DNA from: a virus
Virus record (IMG/VR): IMGVR_UViG_3300033150_000870
Span: 1-64,000 of that record
DNA: 64,000 bases
Direction: 5' to 3' (one strand)
Under the pieces are notes generated by a model. It had not been told where the DNA came from, did not search any database, and saw only the letters and a list, made by a program, of their open reading frames with translations. Positions 51,633 to 60,061 of the stretch are shown in pieces. Each line of letters begins with the position of its first letter. The first letter of the stretch is position 1. Position numbers and translations under genes: made by a program.

Positions 51633-52776
51633 AATAATATGCGGGGACGCAAGAGATGTTTTGCGCCAGATACCAGCCAATTCGATTGATATGTGTATTA
51701 CGAGTCCGCCGTATTGGGCGTTGCGACAGTATGATGTGGAGGATGTAGTATGGAACGACGGGTGGCAAGGACAGCTTGGGTTAGAGCCCGACTTCAGAGA
51801 TTACATAAGACACTTGAAGGAAATATTCTCATTAGTAAAAAGAGTGATAAAGAAAGAGGGAAGCATCTGGGTTAATATCGGGGATACCTACTACACAAAA
51901 TCGGGTGGTAAATTCTTGAACGACCAGATCAGCAATAATGAAAGAACAAAAGAAGCCGGGTTAGATAAAGCCAATGAACTGCGCCAAAAAGGATTACTAC
52001 CCCCAAAATGTCTGGTCGGCATCCCGGAACGGTTCGCAATAATGATGACGGATGAACTTGGACTTATTCGGCGCAACACAATCATATGGCACAAACTCAA
52101 TCCAATTCCTTCGAGTGCCTCTGATAGATTTACTATCGATTTTGAATATCTTTATTTTTTCGTGAAGTCGCGTAAATATTATTTCGAGCAACAATTTGAG
52201 CCGGCATTACGAAAGATTCCAGCTGGTAAAGTAGTGGGCGGAAAAAAATATATTGGTATTTCGACATCGGGAACAGTATTTGATGATAGTAGAAAAACTC
52301 GAAATAAAAGATGTGTATGGTCATTATCAGTTCAACCATATTCAGAAGCTCATTTTGCTACATTTTCTCCCAATCTATTAGAAGTTCCGATTAAAGCATG
52401 TTGTCCGCAGTGGATATGTAAGAAATGTGGAATTCCTCGAATGCCTATCTTCAAAAAAATCAAACTAAAAGAAACGAATATTAAATATGGGGGTGTAAAA
52501 CATGTTATATCAGAATGGAACAACAACCCAACTTATTCTGGGAAAAAATATGTGATTTATGATCATAAAGTTGGCTATACAAATTGTGGTTGCAATGCGG
52601 GGTTTGACAATGGGATTGTATTAGACCCGTTTATCGGCGCCGGAACTACTGCGGTGGTAGCTCGAAAGTTGGGTCGTAATTTTATAGGGATTGAATTGAG
52701 TAGGAAGTATATAGAGATAGCAAAGAGACGACTAAGAAGAGAGATTGGAACTGAAATGATAAGTAAATATATATGA
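51613..52776 (+). CDS. DNA methyltransferase, beta-class (N4-cytosine or N6-adenine)
   Basis: Motif IV TSPPY at 30-34 (CITSPPYWALRQY) comes first; the SAM motif DPFIGAGTTAVVARKLG with GIELS is near the end, the order of the beta class. TSPPYW with LRQY is most like m4C enzymes. An internal CPQWICKKC is a possible zinc site. About 387 aa from ATG 51613. No restriction enzyme lies next to it, so it is probably an orphan protecting viral DNA. The target site cannot be read; overrepresented GCGC-core sites are one candidate. Confidence 0.8.
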   Translation: MEEFRNKIICGDARDVLRQIPANSIDMCITSPPYWALRQYDVEDVVWNDGWQGQLGLEPDFRDYIRHLKEIFSLVKRVIKKEGSIWVNIGDTYYTKSGGKFLNDQISNNERTKEAGLDKANELRQKGLLPPKCLVGIPERFAIMMTDELGLIRRNTIIWHKLNPIPSSASDRFTIDFEYLYFFVKSRKYYFEQQFEPALRKIPAGKVVGGKKYIGISTSGTVFDDSRKTRNKRCVWSLSVQPYSEAHFATFSPNLLEVPIKACCPQWICKKCGIPRMPIFKKIKLKETNIKYGGVKHVISEWNNNPTYSGKKYVIYDHKVGYTNCGCNAGFDNGIVLDPFIGAGTTAVVARKLGRNFIGIELSRKYIEIAKRRLRREIGTEMISKYI

Positions 52777-52784
52777 GGGATAAT

Positions 52785-53564
52785 ATGAAGTTATTTGATG
52801 ATTTTTTTCGGAGCATAAATTTCGATTATAAGATCGTGGATGAATATAAGACAATCTATGTGTTGGTTTCAGGGGGCTATGATTCTACATTGTTGCTGGA
52901 ATATTTTTCGGCGCATTATAGAGACAGAGTAGTGGCGGTGAATTGCTATAACCCGTATGAGAATAGTAGGACATTGAAAGAGATAAGAAAGAGATATAGA
53001 TATATAGAGATCAAGCCGGCTAAGGGATTGGATTACAAGCAGATATTAGAGGATGCATTTTTGATGTTAAATAGACAAGCAATCGAGAGACATAAAGGGG
53101 TGTATGACAAAAAGGGTTTTAATTGCTGTTATAATATCAAGCACAAGGCATTTCTTTCCGATCCGTTATTCAAACAGAGTGGTTGTGTGGTGATAAGTGG
53201 TATAAAGGCGGGAGATGGAAAGCATAGATATTATTTTTTGAAGAAGATTAGGGATCAAGATACTTTTTTCCATCGGCATGCCGGCGGACAACTGTATTGC
53301 TATCCATTCCGAGACTATCGACATAAAGAATTACCACCCGAAATTAAACTGAAGTTAAAAGAAAAATATCCTACTATTTCCCACTCTGGTTGTGTAGTCT
53401 GTCCCGTTATTGTGTTATTTAACTTGGAAAAGGAATCATCACGATATTACCGATCATTAAATTATTTAAAAAGATTGATTGATGAAGGAAAATTTAAACC
53501 TAATAAATATCTATTAAAGTATAATCCAAAAATTGCTAATACATACTTGACAGAGGTGTTGTGA
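52785..53564 (+). CDS. PP-loop ATPase of the PAPS-reductase/DndC type
   Basis: VLVSGGYDSTLLLEYF is the PP-loop (SGGxDS) that adenylates a substrate; SGCVVCPV near residue 210 supplies a C-x2-C. These enzymes serve sulfur transfer, tRNA thiolation, 7-deazaguanine or DNA phosphorothioation; the substrate is not shown. ATG 52785 after GAGGGATAAT is preferred; ATG 52773 would overlap the methyltransferase stop. Adjacency to the methyltransferase suggests a nucleic-acid modification role. Confidence 0.6.
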   Translation: MKLFDDFFRSINFDYKIVDEYKTIYVLVSGGYDSTLLLEYFSAHYRDRVVAVNCYNPYENSRTLKEIRKRYRYIEIKPAKGLDYKQILEDAFLMLNRQAIERHKGVYDKKGFNCCYNIKHKAFLSDPLFKQSGCVVISGIKAGDGKHRYYFLKKIRDQDTFFHRHAGGQLYCYPFRDYRHKELPPEIKLKLKEKYPTISHSGCVVCPVIVLFNLEKESSRYYRSLNYLKRLIDEGKFKPNKYLLKYNPKIANTYLTEVL

Positions 53565-53746
53565 TGAGACCGATTACCAAAAAAGCAATCTCCGTGATCT
53601 CCGGGTATTTTATAAGCCTTCCATTCTTCTTTTTCAATATCAACCCCTTCGTGAATTCCGTTATACTCTGTATCTTCTTCATCCTATACTACTACCTCGT
53701 CGATAAACTATTTGAAAAATACGAGTCCCGGAGGCGCAAAAAATAA
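53564..53746 (+). CDS. small membrane protein, 60 aa
   Basis: Two hydrophobic segments (about 10-27 and 29-47: VNSVILCIFFILYYYLV) and a basic C-terminus ESRRRKK. The end contains the Shine-Dalgarno GGAGG (53730-53734) for DNA polymerase. Function unknown. Confidence 0.5.
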   Translation: MRPITKKAISVISGYFISLPFFFFNINPFVNSVILCIFFILYYYLVDKLFEKYESRRRKK

Positions 53747-56199
53747 TACTCCTCAACATCGTCTATGACGGCAATCGCGGGTTTTTTTCAGCAGAGCAGT
53801 TTTGCGCCAAAATAAAATTCTATGATCCTACCACTGAGAAAATCATACTAAAGGAGATGCCGGATGAACACTACCCATATCTACTTGCAACCCGTTATGT
53901 CCATACCAACCACCCGGAACTCATTGAGATTCAAAAGATAAAGAAATATAATCCACTTCTTGAACGCGAGGTTGAAATGTATAAATATATAACACGAACA
54001 CCACTCGGCATTCCTTCCCTTAGACGGATTATTGGTGAAGAATACTGTTATGAAGACCATATAAAATATGTACAGAATGTTATCTTCGACTTCCAACTTA
54101 TACCGGGACTTGATTATGATCTTAATCTCTCTCTTTCGGCGCAAGACATCCCCCAGAAGTCCATTATAAAGCAATCAATCGAAAATAATCTCGGAAAAGA
54201 AGAAAAGAAATGGTTGGACTTGTATTTGGAGTGTCTTCTTGCGCCGATACCGGACATAAAGAGAGTGGCAGTAGATATAGAGGTGCATAGCAGTGATAAT
54301 AGGATGCCGAATGTAAGGAGCGCGGAAGAGCCGGTAATTTCATTTGCATACTACGATGGGGTTCGTAAAGGTGTTATTAGTATTTGCGATCTATGTAATA
54401 AGAATGACTGTCCAAAAACGGCGCAAAAAAGAAAAGAATGCATCAACAACGGGGAAACTATTGAATTGGAACGGATGCTGATTGGGACTTTTCTTAATAT
54501 TATAAATAGTTATCCAATGGTAGTGACTTTTAATGGCGATGAGTTTGACCTTAAATATATATTATACAGAGCAAAAAAATTAAGGGTAAGAAATGCCGAC
54601 AAAATACTCTATCTTGATAAGTCTGGATTTATGCATATTAAATATGGGGTGCATCTGGATTTATATCAATTTTGCCGACAAAAACCCGTTCAAGTGTATG
54701 CATTCAAAAAGAAATATAATAACTATGGACTTGATAATATTGCAATTGCACTAATCGGAAAGGGGAAACTTGAAACTGATTTTGTGACAGAACTTGATAA
54801 TGAAAAATTAAAAGAATATAACCTTATGGATGCGGAGATAACCTATGAACTCACAAGTTTTGATGACAATCTTATGTTAAAATTAATTATTCTTGTGATG
54901 CGGGTTTGCAAATGTGATTTCTTTTATGCCACACGATCATCCGGTATCACTTGGCTCGGAAATATGCTTGATTGGATACATCGCCAACAAAACTGGCTCA
55001 TCCCCAAACGCGAAGACCTTGAAAGAAAATCCAAAGAATCTAATATCAGTAAATCAATTATTGACGGGAAAAAATATCGCGGGGCGGTGGTGCTCGATAA
55101 CAAGGAGGGAGTGTATTTCGGCGCCAAAACCTACGACTTTGCAAGCTCATATCCATCTGCGATTTATCAATGGAACTTATCATATGAAACTGTAAATTGT
55201 AGTCATCGTGAATGTCGAGATAATAAGGTGCCGGATACCACTCATTGGGTTTGTGTGAAAAAGAGAGGAATGCTCGCAACACACATTGGTTTAATATTGC
55301 TATTGAGAACTAAATACTTTAAGCCACATAAAAAAGATATAACCGGCGGGATTGCTATCGAACAGATACTTAAAGTCATTATGAATATGAGCTATGGAGT
55401 ATTTGGAAATGAAGCATGTAATTATCATTATCTCCCACTTAGTGACTGCACTACTGCTATTGGAAGGTTTAATATTCTCTCTGCAAAAGAGTTTGTTGAA
55501 CGAAAATTCGGGAAAACACCCATACATGGAGATAGTGATTCTATTACCTACTATAACCCCAGTGAAGAACTTGAACGCGAACTATTTGATTTTGCACTAA
55601 AAGAACTAAAAGTTGAAATGGGCGTGGATTATGATTGGCGATATGTAATATTTTCTCGGCGCAAAAAAATGTACATCGGCGTCGAACATAATGGTAATGT
55701 GGTGATAAAAGGACTTCAAGGTAAGAAAAAGAATACCCCCCCAATATTCAAGAGTGCATTCAAATTTATTACTGAGATATTAAGAGAAGTATATACCCCC
55801 GAAGACCTTGAAAATACCAAATTAATTATCATAAAAACATTGAGGGGGGTTCGTGAGAAACTTCGGCGCCGGAAGGTGAAGCCGGAGGAAGTGGTGTTTG
55901 ATGTTACTATTAGTAAGGAGACATGGAAATATACAAAAGTGATACCACAACATATTCGAGCTGCAAAATTATACGAGCAGTTAGAGGGGGTGATGCTTGC
56001 GCCGGGTGATAGTGTTCAGTATATAAAGTGTAGGGATGGGTTGGTACAGCCGGTTAAGTATGCGGATGTGACGAAATTGGATGTAGCGGTTTATATCAAG
56101 CAATTAGAATCGACGATGAACCCTATATTAGAGCCATTGGGAATCGATTTTGATAGTGAAATAAATGGCAGAAAAAGGTTAGATCAGTATTTTTCGTGA
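53743..56199 (+). CDS. polB: family B DNA polymerase with apparent AUA start
   Basis: Replicative polymerase with 3'-5' exonuclease. Exo I AVDIEVHS, Exo II TFNGDEFDLKY, Exo III YNLMDAEITYEL; Pol A FASSYPSAIYQ, Pol B IMNMSYGVFGNE, Pol C HGDSDSITYY; then FSRRKKMYIGV and the thumb. The first ATG in frame (53857) would cut off the first beta strand. The frame is open back to 53716, and 53749-53856 encode LLNIVYDGNRGFF and IKFYDPTTEKI, typical PolB N-terminal strands. GGAGG at 53730-53734 lies 8 bases before ATA 53743. No NTG codon intervenes, so AUA (53743 or 53746) is the likely start; about 818 aa. The gene overlaps the preceding one by 4 bases. Confidence 0.9.
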   Translation: MILLNIVYDGNRGFFSAEQFCAKIKFYDPTTEKIILKEMPDEHYPYLLATRYVHTNHPELIEIQKIKKYNPLLEREVEMYKYITRTPLGIPSLRRIIGEEYCYEDHIKYVQNVIFDFQLIPGLDYDLNLSLSAQDIPQKSIIKQSIENNLGKEEKKWLDLYLECLLAPIPDIKRVAVDIEVHSSDNRMPNVRSAEEPVISFAYYDGVRKGVISICDLCNKNDCPKTAQKRKECINNGETIELERMLIGTFLNIINSYPMVVTFNGDEFDLKYILYRAKKLRVRNADKILYLDKSGFMHIKYGVHLDLYQFCRQKPVQVYAFKKKYNNYGLDNIAIALIGKGKLETDFVTELDNEKLKEYNLMDAEITYELTSFDDNLMLKLIILVMRVCKCDFFYATRSSGITWLGNMLDWIHRQQNWLIPKREDLERKSKESNISKSIIDGKKYRGAVVLDNKEGVYFGAKTYDFASSYPSAIYQWNLSYETVNCSHRECRDNKVPDTTHWVCVKKRGMLATHIGLILLLRTKYFKPHKKDITGGIAIEQILKVIMNMSYGVFGNEACNYHYLPLSDCTTAIGRFNILSAKEFVERKFGKTPIHGDSDSITYYNPSEELERELFDFALKELKVEMGVDYDWRYVIFSRRKKMYIGVEHNGNVVIKGLQGKKKNTPPIFKSAFKFITEILREVYTPEDLENTKLIIIKTLRGVREKLRRRKVKPEEVVFDVTISKETWKYTKVIPQHIRAAKLYEQLEGVMLAPGDSVQYIKCRDGLVQPVKYADVTKLDVAVYIKQLESTMNPILEPLGIDFDSEINGRKRLDQYFS

Positions 56200-56202
56200 A
56201 AA

Positions 56203-56212
56203 CATTTAAATG
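56203..56212 (+). promoter_or_regulatory. TATA-like box before the Cas4-like gene
   Basis: CATTTAAATG about 33-42 bases before ATG 56245; expected start near 56232, giving a short leader containing TATTGTGATGATTT. Confidence 0.4.
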
Positions 56213-56244
56213 TAAGTTTGCTGTATATGGTATTGTGATGATTT

Positions 56245-56964
56245 ATGCTTGTAGGTGTTATTTGTCCCGACGGAAAGACGAAGGTATCATTTCTTGAATG
56301 CTTGAGATGTAAAAACGATAGATGGTGTGGAACACGAGAATTTAGATTTCTATACTTATTTTCAAGACAAAAATTGTTAATGGATAGGTTTCGGGTGTCA
56401 TCATTATGTTATTTAGACCCGGCGCGAGAGGTGTTCTATCGTAAGTTTGACTACTATATTCCTATTAATCTCGTGCATATATTTACAATTGGACACGCCA
56501 TCCATAAAGAATACCAGAGAGCGTTTCCGCCAGAAGACTGCGAGGTGCGATTGGAGGTAAAATTCAATTCCTATAGCATCAAGGGGAGTGCTGACATTTT
56601 CCACAACAATATCCTCTATGACATCAAAACAGTGTCCCACGACGGTACCGGCACAAAGTGGTACTATAAAAATCAACTCTCCATCTATGCCACTATGCTT
56701 GAAGACTATTACCATAACCCCGTTAAACAAGCATTCATCTGGCAAATCAATAAATCCACCGGCGCAAACAAACTCTACGAGGTCGAAATTGATAAGGAAG
56801 TCTTTGAAAGAGCAAAAGAAGTTGCAGAAACGGCGCACAAATGTTTGCAAGATAACTCTTCATGTGAGCTGTTTATGAATGTCGGAGATCATTGTCGAGA
56901 TTGTTTCGTGAAGGACTATTGTAATGCATACAAACGGAATAAGATTAAAATGCTGACGACATAA
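56245..56964 (+). CDS. Cas4/RecB-like PD-(D/E)XK nuclease
   Basis: At 239 aa. Core: GHAIHKEYQ (motif with H84), SADIF (D117), YDIKT (D126-I-K128), YKNQLSIYATML (Q-x3-Y), the RecB/Cas4 order. C-terminal DHCRDCFVKDYC supplies three Cys and the N-terminus more (ECLRCKNDRWC, SSLCY), consistent with the Cas4 Fe-S cluster. It degrades or trims single-stranded ends in replication or recombination. No CRISPR genes are nearby. Terminates in a T-rich tract. Confidence 0.75.
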   Translation: MLVGVICPDGKTKVSFLECLRCKNDRWCGTREFRFLYLFSRQKLLMDRFRVSSLCYLDPAREVFYRKFDYYIPINLVHIFTIGHAIHKEYQRAFPPEDCEVRLEVKFNSYSIKGSADIFHNNILYDIKTVSHDGTGTKWYYKNQLSIYATMLEDYYHNPVKQAFIWQINKSTGANKLYEVEIDKEVFERAKEVAETAHKCLQDNSSCELFMNVGDHCRDCFVKDYCNAYKRNKIKMLTT

Positions 56965-57014
56965 TTTTTTTCTTTCTTTTTTTGCGCCAAATAATTTGGA
57001 ATATGAGATGGTGG

Positions 57015-57290
57015 AAAGGCTTTTAAAAAGCGCTGAAAATCACAAATTAAAACTTAAAACCGGGAATTTTTTTATGGATATATAAATTTGGGGTTTTGTC
57101 GTATTTTTTTGATTAGAGAATGATAGTTGGCGGGGGAGTTGAATTTTGTTGATTGTCGGGAAGTATTCAAAACCTTATCTTATTGATTTACAGGTTTAGT
57201 GCGAGGGTCGAAAATATAAAAGTGGAAATATTTAAATATGAAGATGTCGAAATAAAATGTGTATATATACAAACAAAATGAGGTGATGCC
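57015..57290 (+). promoter_or_regulatory. control region A, homologous to region B at 61.65 kb
   Basis: Noncoding. Shared elements in order with region B: AAGGCTTTTAAAAAGCGCT with an inverted repeat GCTTTT-A-AAAAGC, then AAAATCAC; two copies of AAAACTT; TCGTATT; a G-rich block (GGCGGGGGAG ... GTCGGGAAG); TTTACAG; GGAAATATTTAAA followed by ATGAAGATG. TATA-like ATATATAC and AGGTGAT come last. Likely the shared promoter/operator, or an origin, of the block of small genes. Confidence 0.6.
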
Positions 57291-57368
57291 ATGCTCTTGG
57301 TTTTGAAAAAAATAAAAACGGATATATATGTATTAGTAAAAATGAATGGAGGTAATAATTTTGAATGA
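57291..57368 (+). CDS. possible leader peptide, 25 aa
   Basis: ATG 57291 after GAGGTGATGCC, stop TGA 57366-57368. It begins MLLVLKKIKTDIYVLVK. It overlaps the start of the next gene by 8 bases, so it could couple translation. A strong ribosome site is the only real support. Confidence 0.35.
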   Translation: MLLVLKKIKTDIYVLVKMNGGNNFE

Positions 57369-57690
57369 ATATAAAGATAAAATAATAGATATGGAAACCA
57401 CATTTAAGAAAGCAGATAAACTTGCTAACGAACTTGCAAATGTATGTGATGGAAAACAAAGGCGTGTAATATTGATTGCTTGTAGGTTGCTATTAGTAAA
57501 AGTAATCCTCAATATGTTACATGAACTTGATGACGAAAATGATAAAAAAGAAATATTATTAACAGAGATTGGCGCAAGTATAAATGTGCTTACGAATACT
57601 ATTATTGAAAACGGGATAAAAATAAACGATGAAGAGATAATAAAAGAAGTGAGGGATGCAATACGGTTCGCAAGAAATACACCACGATAA
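57361..57690 (+). CDS. small helical protein P1, 109 aa
   Basis: TTG 57361 lies 6-12 bases after GGAGGT, preferred over ATG 57346. All-helical, with ETTFKKADKLANELANV and a long hydrophobic helix (ILIACRLLLVKVILNML). Weakly similar in layout to P2-P4 at 59.0-60.0 kb. First full gene behind control region A. Function unknown. Confidence 0.55.
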   Translation: MNEYKDKIIDMETTFKKADKLANELANVCDGKQRRVILIACRLLLVKVILNMLHELDDENDKKEILLTEIGASINVLTNTIIENGIKINDEEIIKEVRDAIRFARNTPR

Positions 57691-57884
57691 TATTACCAAA
57701 AAAGAAATATAATGAAATCAAAAAGATAATTACTAACTTCTATCCCACAGATAATAATACACAAAAAGTAATCTCTAATCTCAGTATGCATAAAATACTA
57801 TTCTATACTCTCAAGTTTGCACATCAAAATAAATTTACCTTTAAAACATTCTTAATTAATGAGGTGATGAATAATGGCTCGTAA
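57663..57884 (+). CDS. hidden gene Q1, paralog of Q2 at 60009, noncanonical start
   Basis: A frame open from 57633 to TAA 57882-57884 with no ATG/GTG/TTG near its beginning. From about 57669 it reads RKKYTTIILPKKKYNEIKK, and later LFYTLKFAHQNKFTFKTF. It matches Q2 (RKKRKSTITLPKEALKEI; CAIAVLFAHHNSFSFKKF) over the whole length. The start is unclear: ACG 57663 follows GAGGG at 57651-57655; ATA 57687 is another option. Overlaps the end of P1 and the start of the next gene. Confidence 0.5.
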   Translation, partial: TVRKKYTTIILPKKKYNEIKKIITNFYPTDNNTQKVISNLSMHKILFYTLKFAHQNKFTFKTFLINEVMNNGS

Positions 57885-58398
57885 GCCTTCGACAAATACT
57901 CAATTAGCAAGAAAGGAAAATGCAATACAAAACATCCTTGCAAAAATAACAAATAAAGAACCGCTCACCCCAGAAGAATCTCAGTTGATCGCAGGAGCAT
58001 ATGTGTTCTATAATGTCAATTTGAATAAGATTTCTGCGCAGGTAAAAAAGGTGAAGGATGCGATCAAATATTCAATGGAGAATAATAATATTACCCAGCT
58101 TGCGACGAATGATCCATTAATATTCCTTGAGCTGACAAGACCCACTGTTTCAGTGCCCGACACGAAATTACTTGTTGAAGTATTATCTCCCGAACAGCTT
58201 GCAGAAGTGATAAAAACAATAGATAGGAATGCTCTCAAAAAATATGTCGATCCGAATACCTATGAGAAAATTATGAAAAAAGAACCCGCATCATTCACAA
58301 AGCTTGAAATTAAAATTCGTGAAAATGAAAAAGTAAAATCATTGACATCAAAACAATACGACAAAATTACTGCTAAGAAGATGTTAATGCTGGAGTGA
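57874..58398 (+). CDS. hypothetical protein, 174 aa
   Basis: ATG 57874 after GAGGTGATGAATA. Helical, with KEPLTPEESQLIAGAYVFY, LSPEQLAEVIKTIDRN and VDPNTYEKIMKKEPASF. No known domain recognised. Part of the small-gene block. Confidence 0.6.
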   Translation: MARKPSTNTQLARKENAIQNILAKITNKEPLTPEESQLIAGAYVFYNVNLNKISAQVKKVKDAIKYSMENNNITQLATNDPLIFLELTRPTVSVPDTKLLVEVLSPEQLAEVIKTIDRNALKKYVDPNTYEKIMKKEPASFTKLEIKIRENEKVKSLTSKQYDKITAKKMLMLE

Positions 58399-58402
58399 TA
58401 CT

Positions 58403-58534
58403 ATGTTATATGTTAATTGTCCAAAATGCAAAAATACCAAAATTGTCGAGAATGAAACTGATATTATAGTATGTGATATATGCGGACATCAATTCATATT
58501 AAGTGAGTGTTATGAAAATAATAGAGGTGATTAA
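58403..58534 (+). CDS. zinc-ribbon microprotein, 43 aa
   Basis: ATG 58403 to TAA 58532-58534. NCPKCKN (C6, C9) and VCDICGHQF (C24, C27) give a complete C-x2-C ... C-x2-C ribbon. It starts 4 bases after the upstream stop; its end carries the AGGTGAT of the next gene. Confidence 0.6.
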   Translation: MLYVNCPKCKNTKIVENETDIIVCDICGHQFILSECYENNRGD

Positions 58535-58699
58535 ATGACTAAAATAAAGAAAATAATTGTTGAATATGAAGATGGCGCAAAAATCAAATACGCCACTCTC
58601 CACGATCTCATTACAGATTTTTTTGGAGAGATTTGCGAGGATATTTGTGAAGATTGTGACTTAAAGTTTGCGGAGGCAATGTCAATTGAACGAATTTGA
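58535..58699 (+). CDS. hypothetical small protein, 54 aa
   Basis: ATG 58535 directly after the preceding stop, with AGGTGAT three bases upstream; TGA 58697-58699. It begins MTKIKKIIVEYEDGAKIKY, a beta-hairpin-like opening, then an acidic Cys stretch (EICEDICEDCD). Function unknown. Confidence 0.55.
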   Translation: MTKIKKIIVEYEDGAKIKYATLHDLITDFFGEICEDICEDCDLKFAEAMSIERI

Positions 58700-59036
58700 A
58701 ATACCAAAAATTAAAATGTCTCGTGAAGAACTTAAACAAATATTACTAAAATACTTCATTGATGGCGTGGAAATAACTTCAACAGACCCTAGATTATGCT
58801 TGAAGGCAAGGGTACGAGGCTATCAATTTCGATTATGTTTCGGGTGTGTGCCGTTCTTTCGTAATAACTGTTTAAATCCACATATTACAATGGATCGATT
58901 ACTTGCTATCTATAACTTTTTCACTCTAATCAGATATATCACAAACCCCGATATTGCATTGAAACCTAACGGCCCAGATAGAATCAAAATGCAAGCACGA
59001 ATATTCAAACGAAGCTACAAGGCGATGTTAATTTGA
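58686..59036 (+). CDS. hypothetical protein with Cys pairs, 116 aa
   Basis: TTG 58686 about 10 bases after GGAGG (58671-58675) is chosen over upstream in-frame starts. A middle segment RLCFGCVPFFRNNC provides a C-x2-C and a further Cys. Basic helical C-terminus. It overlaps the next gene by 4 bases. Function unknown. Confidence 0.5.
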   Translation: MNEFEIPKIKMSREELKQILLKYFIDGVEITSTDPRLCLKARVRGYQFRLCFGCVPFFRNNCLNPHITMDRLLAIYNFFTLIRYITNPDIALKPNGPDRIKMQARIFKRSYKAMLI

Positions 59037-59353
59037 ATGACGATAAAATTAAAGAAACCTTAAAAAATGACCTTGAAATTGCAAAAGACATTCTCACTAA
59101 GATACAGCCCTACATTGAAAATATGACTCCCCACCAAATATTATCTCTTGCGCAGTATCTCAATGTTATCGGACTGAGTCAAGTAAGCAACCATATTAAT
59201 TTAAAAGACAAAAATGAAAAAAGAAACTTCATTAATATTGCTTTCAAACTTGTTATTGATCCCTTACAGTTCATCTTCTTTAAAAATAATATAAAATGTG
59301 ATATAAATTTGAAAATACAAAATGAAAATAAAAATGAAAATTATATAATATAA
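59033..59353 (+). CDS. small helical protein P2, 106 aa
   Basis: TTG start overlapping the previous stop. EIAKDILTKIQPYIENMTPHQ, then LVIDPLQFIFFKNNIKCDI: the same order as P3 (SLLLAPLEEAFMEF) and P4 (HILLTPLQTILADL). Asn/Lys-rich tail. One of a tandem family of unknown function. Confidence 0.55.
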   Translation: MNDDKIKETLKNDLEIAKDILTKIQPYIENMTPHQILSLAQYLNVIGLSQVSNHINLKDKNEKRNFINIAFKLVIDPLQFIFFKNNIKCDINLKIQNENKNENYII

Positions 59354-59367
59354 GGTGGTGATAATTT

Positions 59368-59682
59368 ATGGAAGAAATATTTGAACAAATAGGAATAACT
59401 ATTGAAGAAGTACAACGAGTATTTGCAGATGCCGATAAAATAATAGAACAACTGAAAAAAATGCTACAAGGTAAGCCACTCATAACATCATTACTCGTCG
59501 GAAATTTCTTGTTATCACTAACAGTAAAAAGATTGGCGCAAAAATTTGGACTTGAAACCCACGAAAAAATAAAATCATTTGCCGATATGACGGGGAGCTT
59601 ATTACTTGCGCCCCTTGAGGAGGCATTTATGGAATTTAATAAAGAATATGATGTTGATGTAGTAGTTAAAAAAAGGAAGTGA
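59368..59682 (+). CDS. small helical protein P3, 104 aa
   Basis: ATG 59368 after AGGTGGTGATAATTT. IEEVQRVFADADKIIEQLKK, a hydrophobic helix LLVGNFLLSLTVKRLAQK, then GSLLLAPLEEAFMEF and a closing strand VDVVVKKRK. Closely parallels P4. Confidence 0.6.
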   Translation: MEEIFEQIGITIEEVQRVFADADKIIEQLKKMLQGKPLITSLLVGNFLLSLTVKRLAQKFGLETHEKIKSFADMTGSLLLAPLEEAFMEFNKEYDVDVVVKKRK

Positions 59683-59686
59683 TATA

Positions 59687-60061
59687 ATGGATGAATATAA
59701 TATAGATTTAACAGAGCTACTTAAAGAGTTAGGTGCATCTTCAAAACAAATTAAAAAAATACTTTCTGATGTCGATGAAATACTAAAAAAGATTGATCCT
59801 ATTGTTGATAAAAAAAATATTTTAACCGTAATTTTCGTGAATGCCTATCTCTCCTTAGGAATCATCGAGAATATGATGGAAAAACTAAAACCAAGTACTC
59901 CAAAAGAAATAAACTATTTCATAGCGCTAATGACACATATACTATTAACTCCCCTCCAAACTATACTAGCTGATTTAGGATTCAATTCACATATAATAGT
60001 GGAAGACAATGATTTCAAGAAAAATGAGAAAAAAACGAAAAAGCACAATTACATTACCTAA
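59687..60061 (+). CDS. small helical protein P4, 124 aa
   Basis: ATG 59687 four bases after P3. SKQIKKILSDVDEILKKID, VIFVNAYLSLGIIENMME, HILLTPLQTILADLGF and SHIIVED align segment by segment with P3. A Lys-rich tail overlaps the Q2 gene in another frame. Tandem duplication followed by divergence. Confidence 0.6.
   Translation: MDEYNIDLTELLKELGASSKQIKKILSDVDEILKKIDPIVDKKNILTVIFVNAYLSLGIIENMMEKLKPSTPKEINYFIALMTHILLTPLQTILADLGFNSHIIVEDNDFKKNEKKTKKHNYIT

Noticed and set aside
53857-56199. ATG 53857 as the polymerase start
   Set aside because: It would remove conserved N-terminal strands, and the AAGGAG lies directly against the ATG with no spacing.
56413-56850. 145-aa frame antisense to the Cas4-like gene
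   Set aside because: The sense strand carries the nuclease motifs; the antisense frame has no ribosome site or promoter.
57291-57368. 25-aa frame as a fully supported gene
   Set aside because: Kept only as a low-confidence leader peptide; evidence is limited to its ribosome site.
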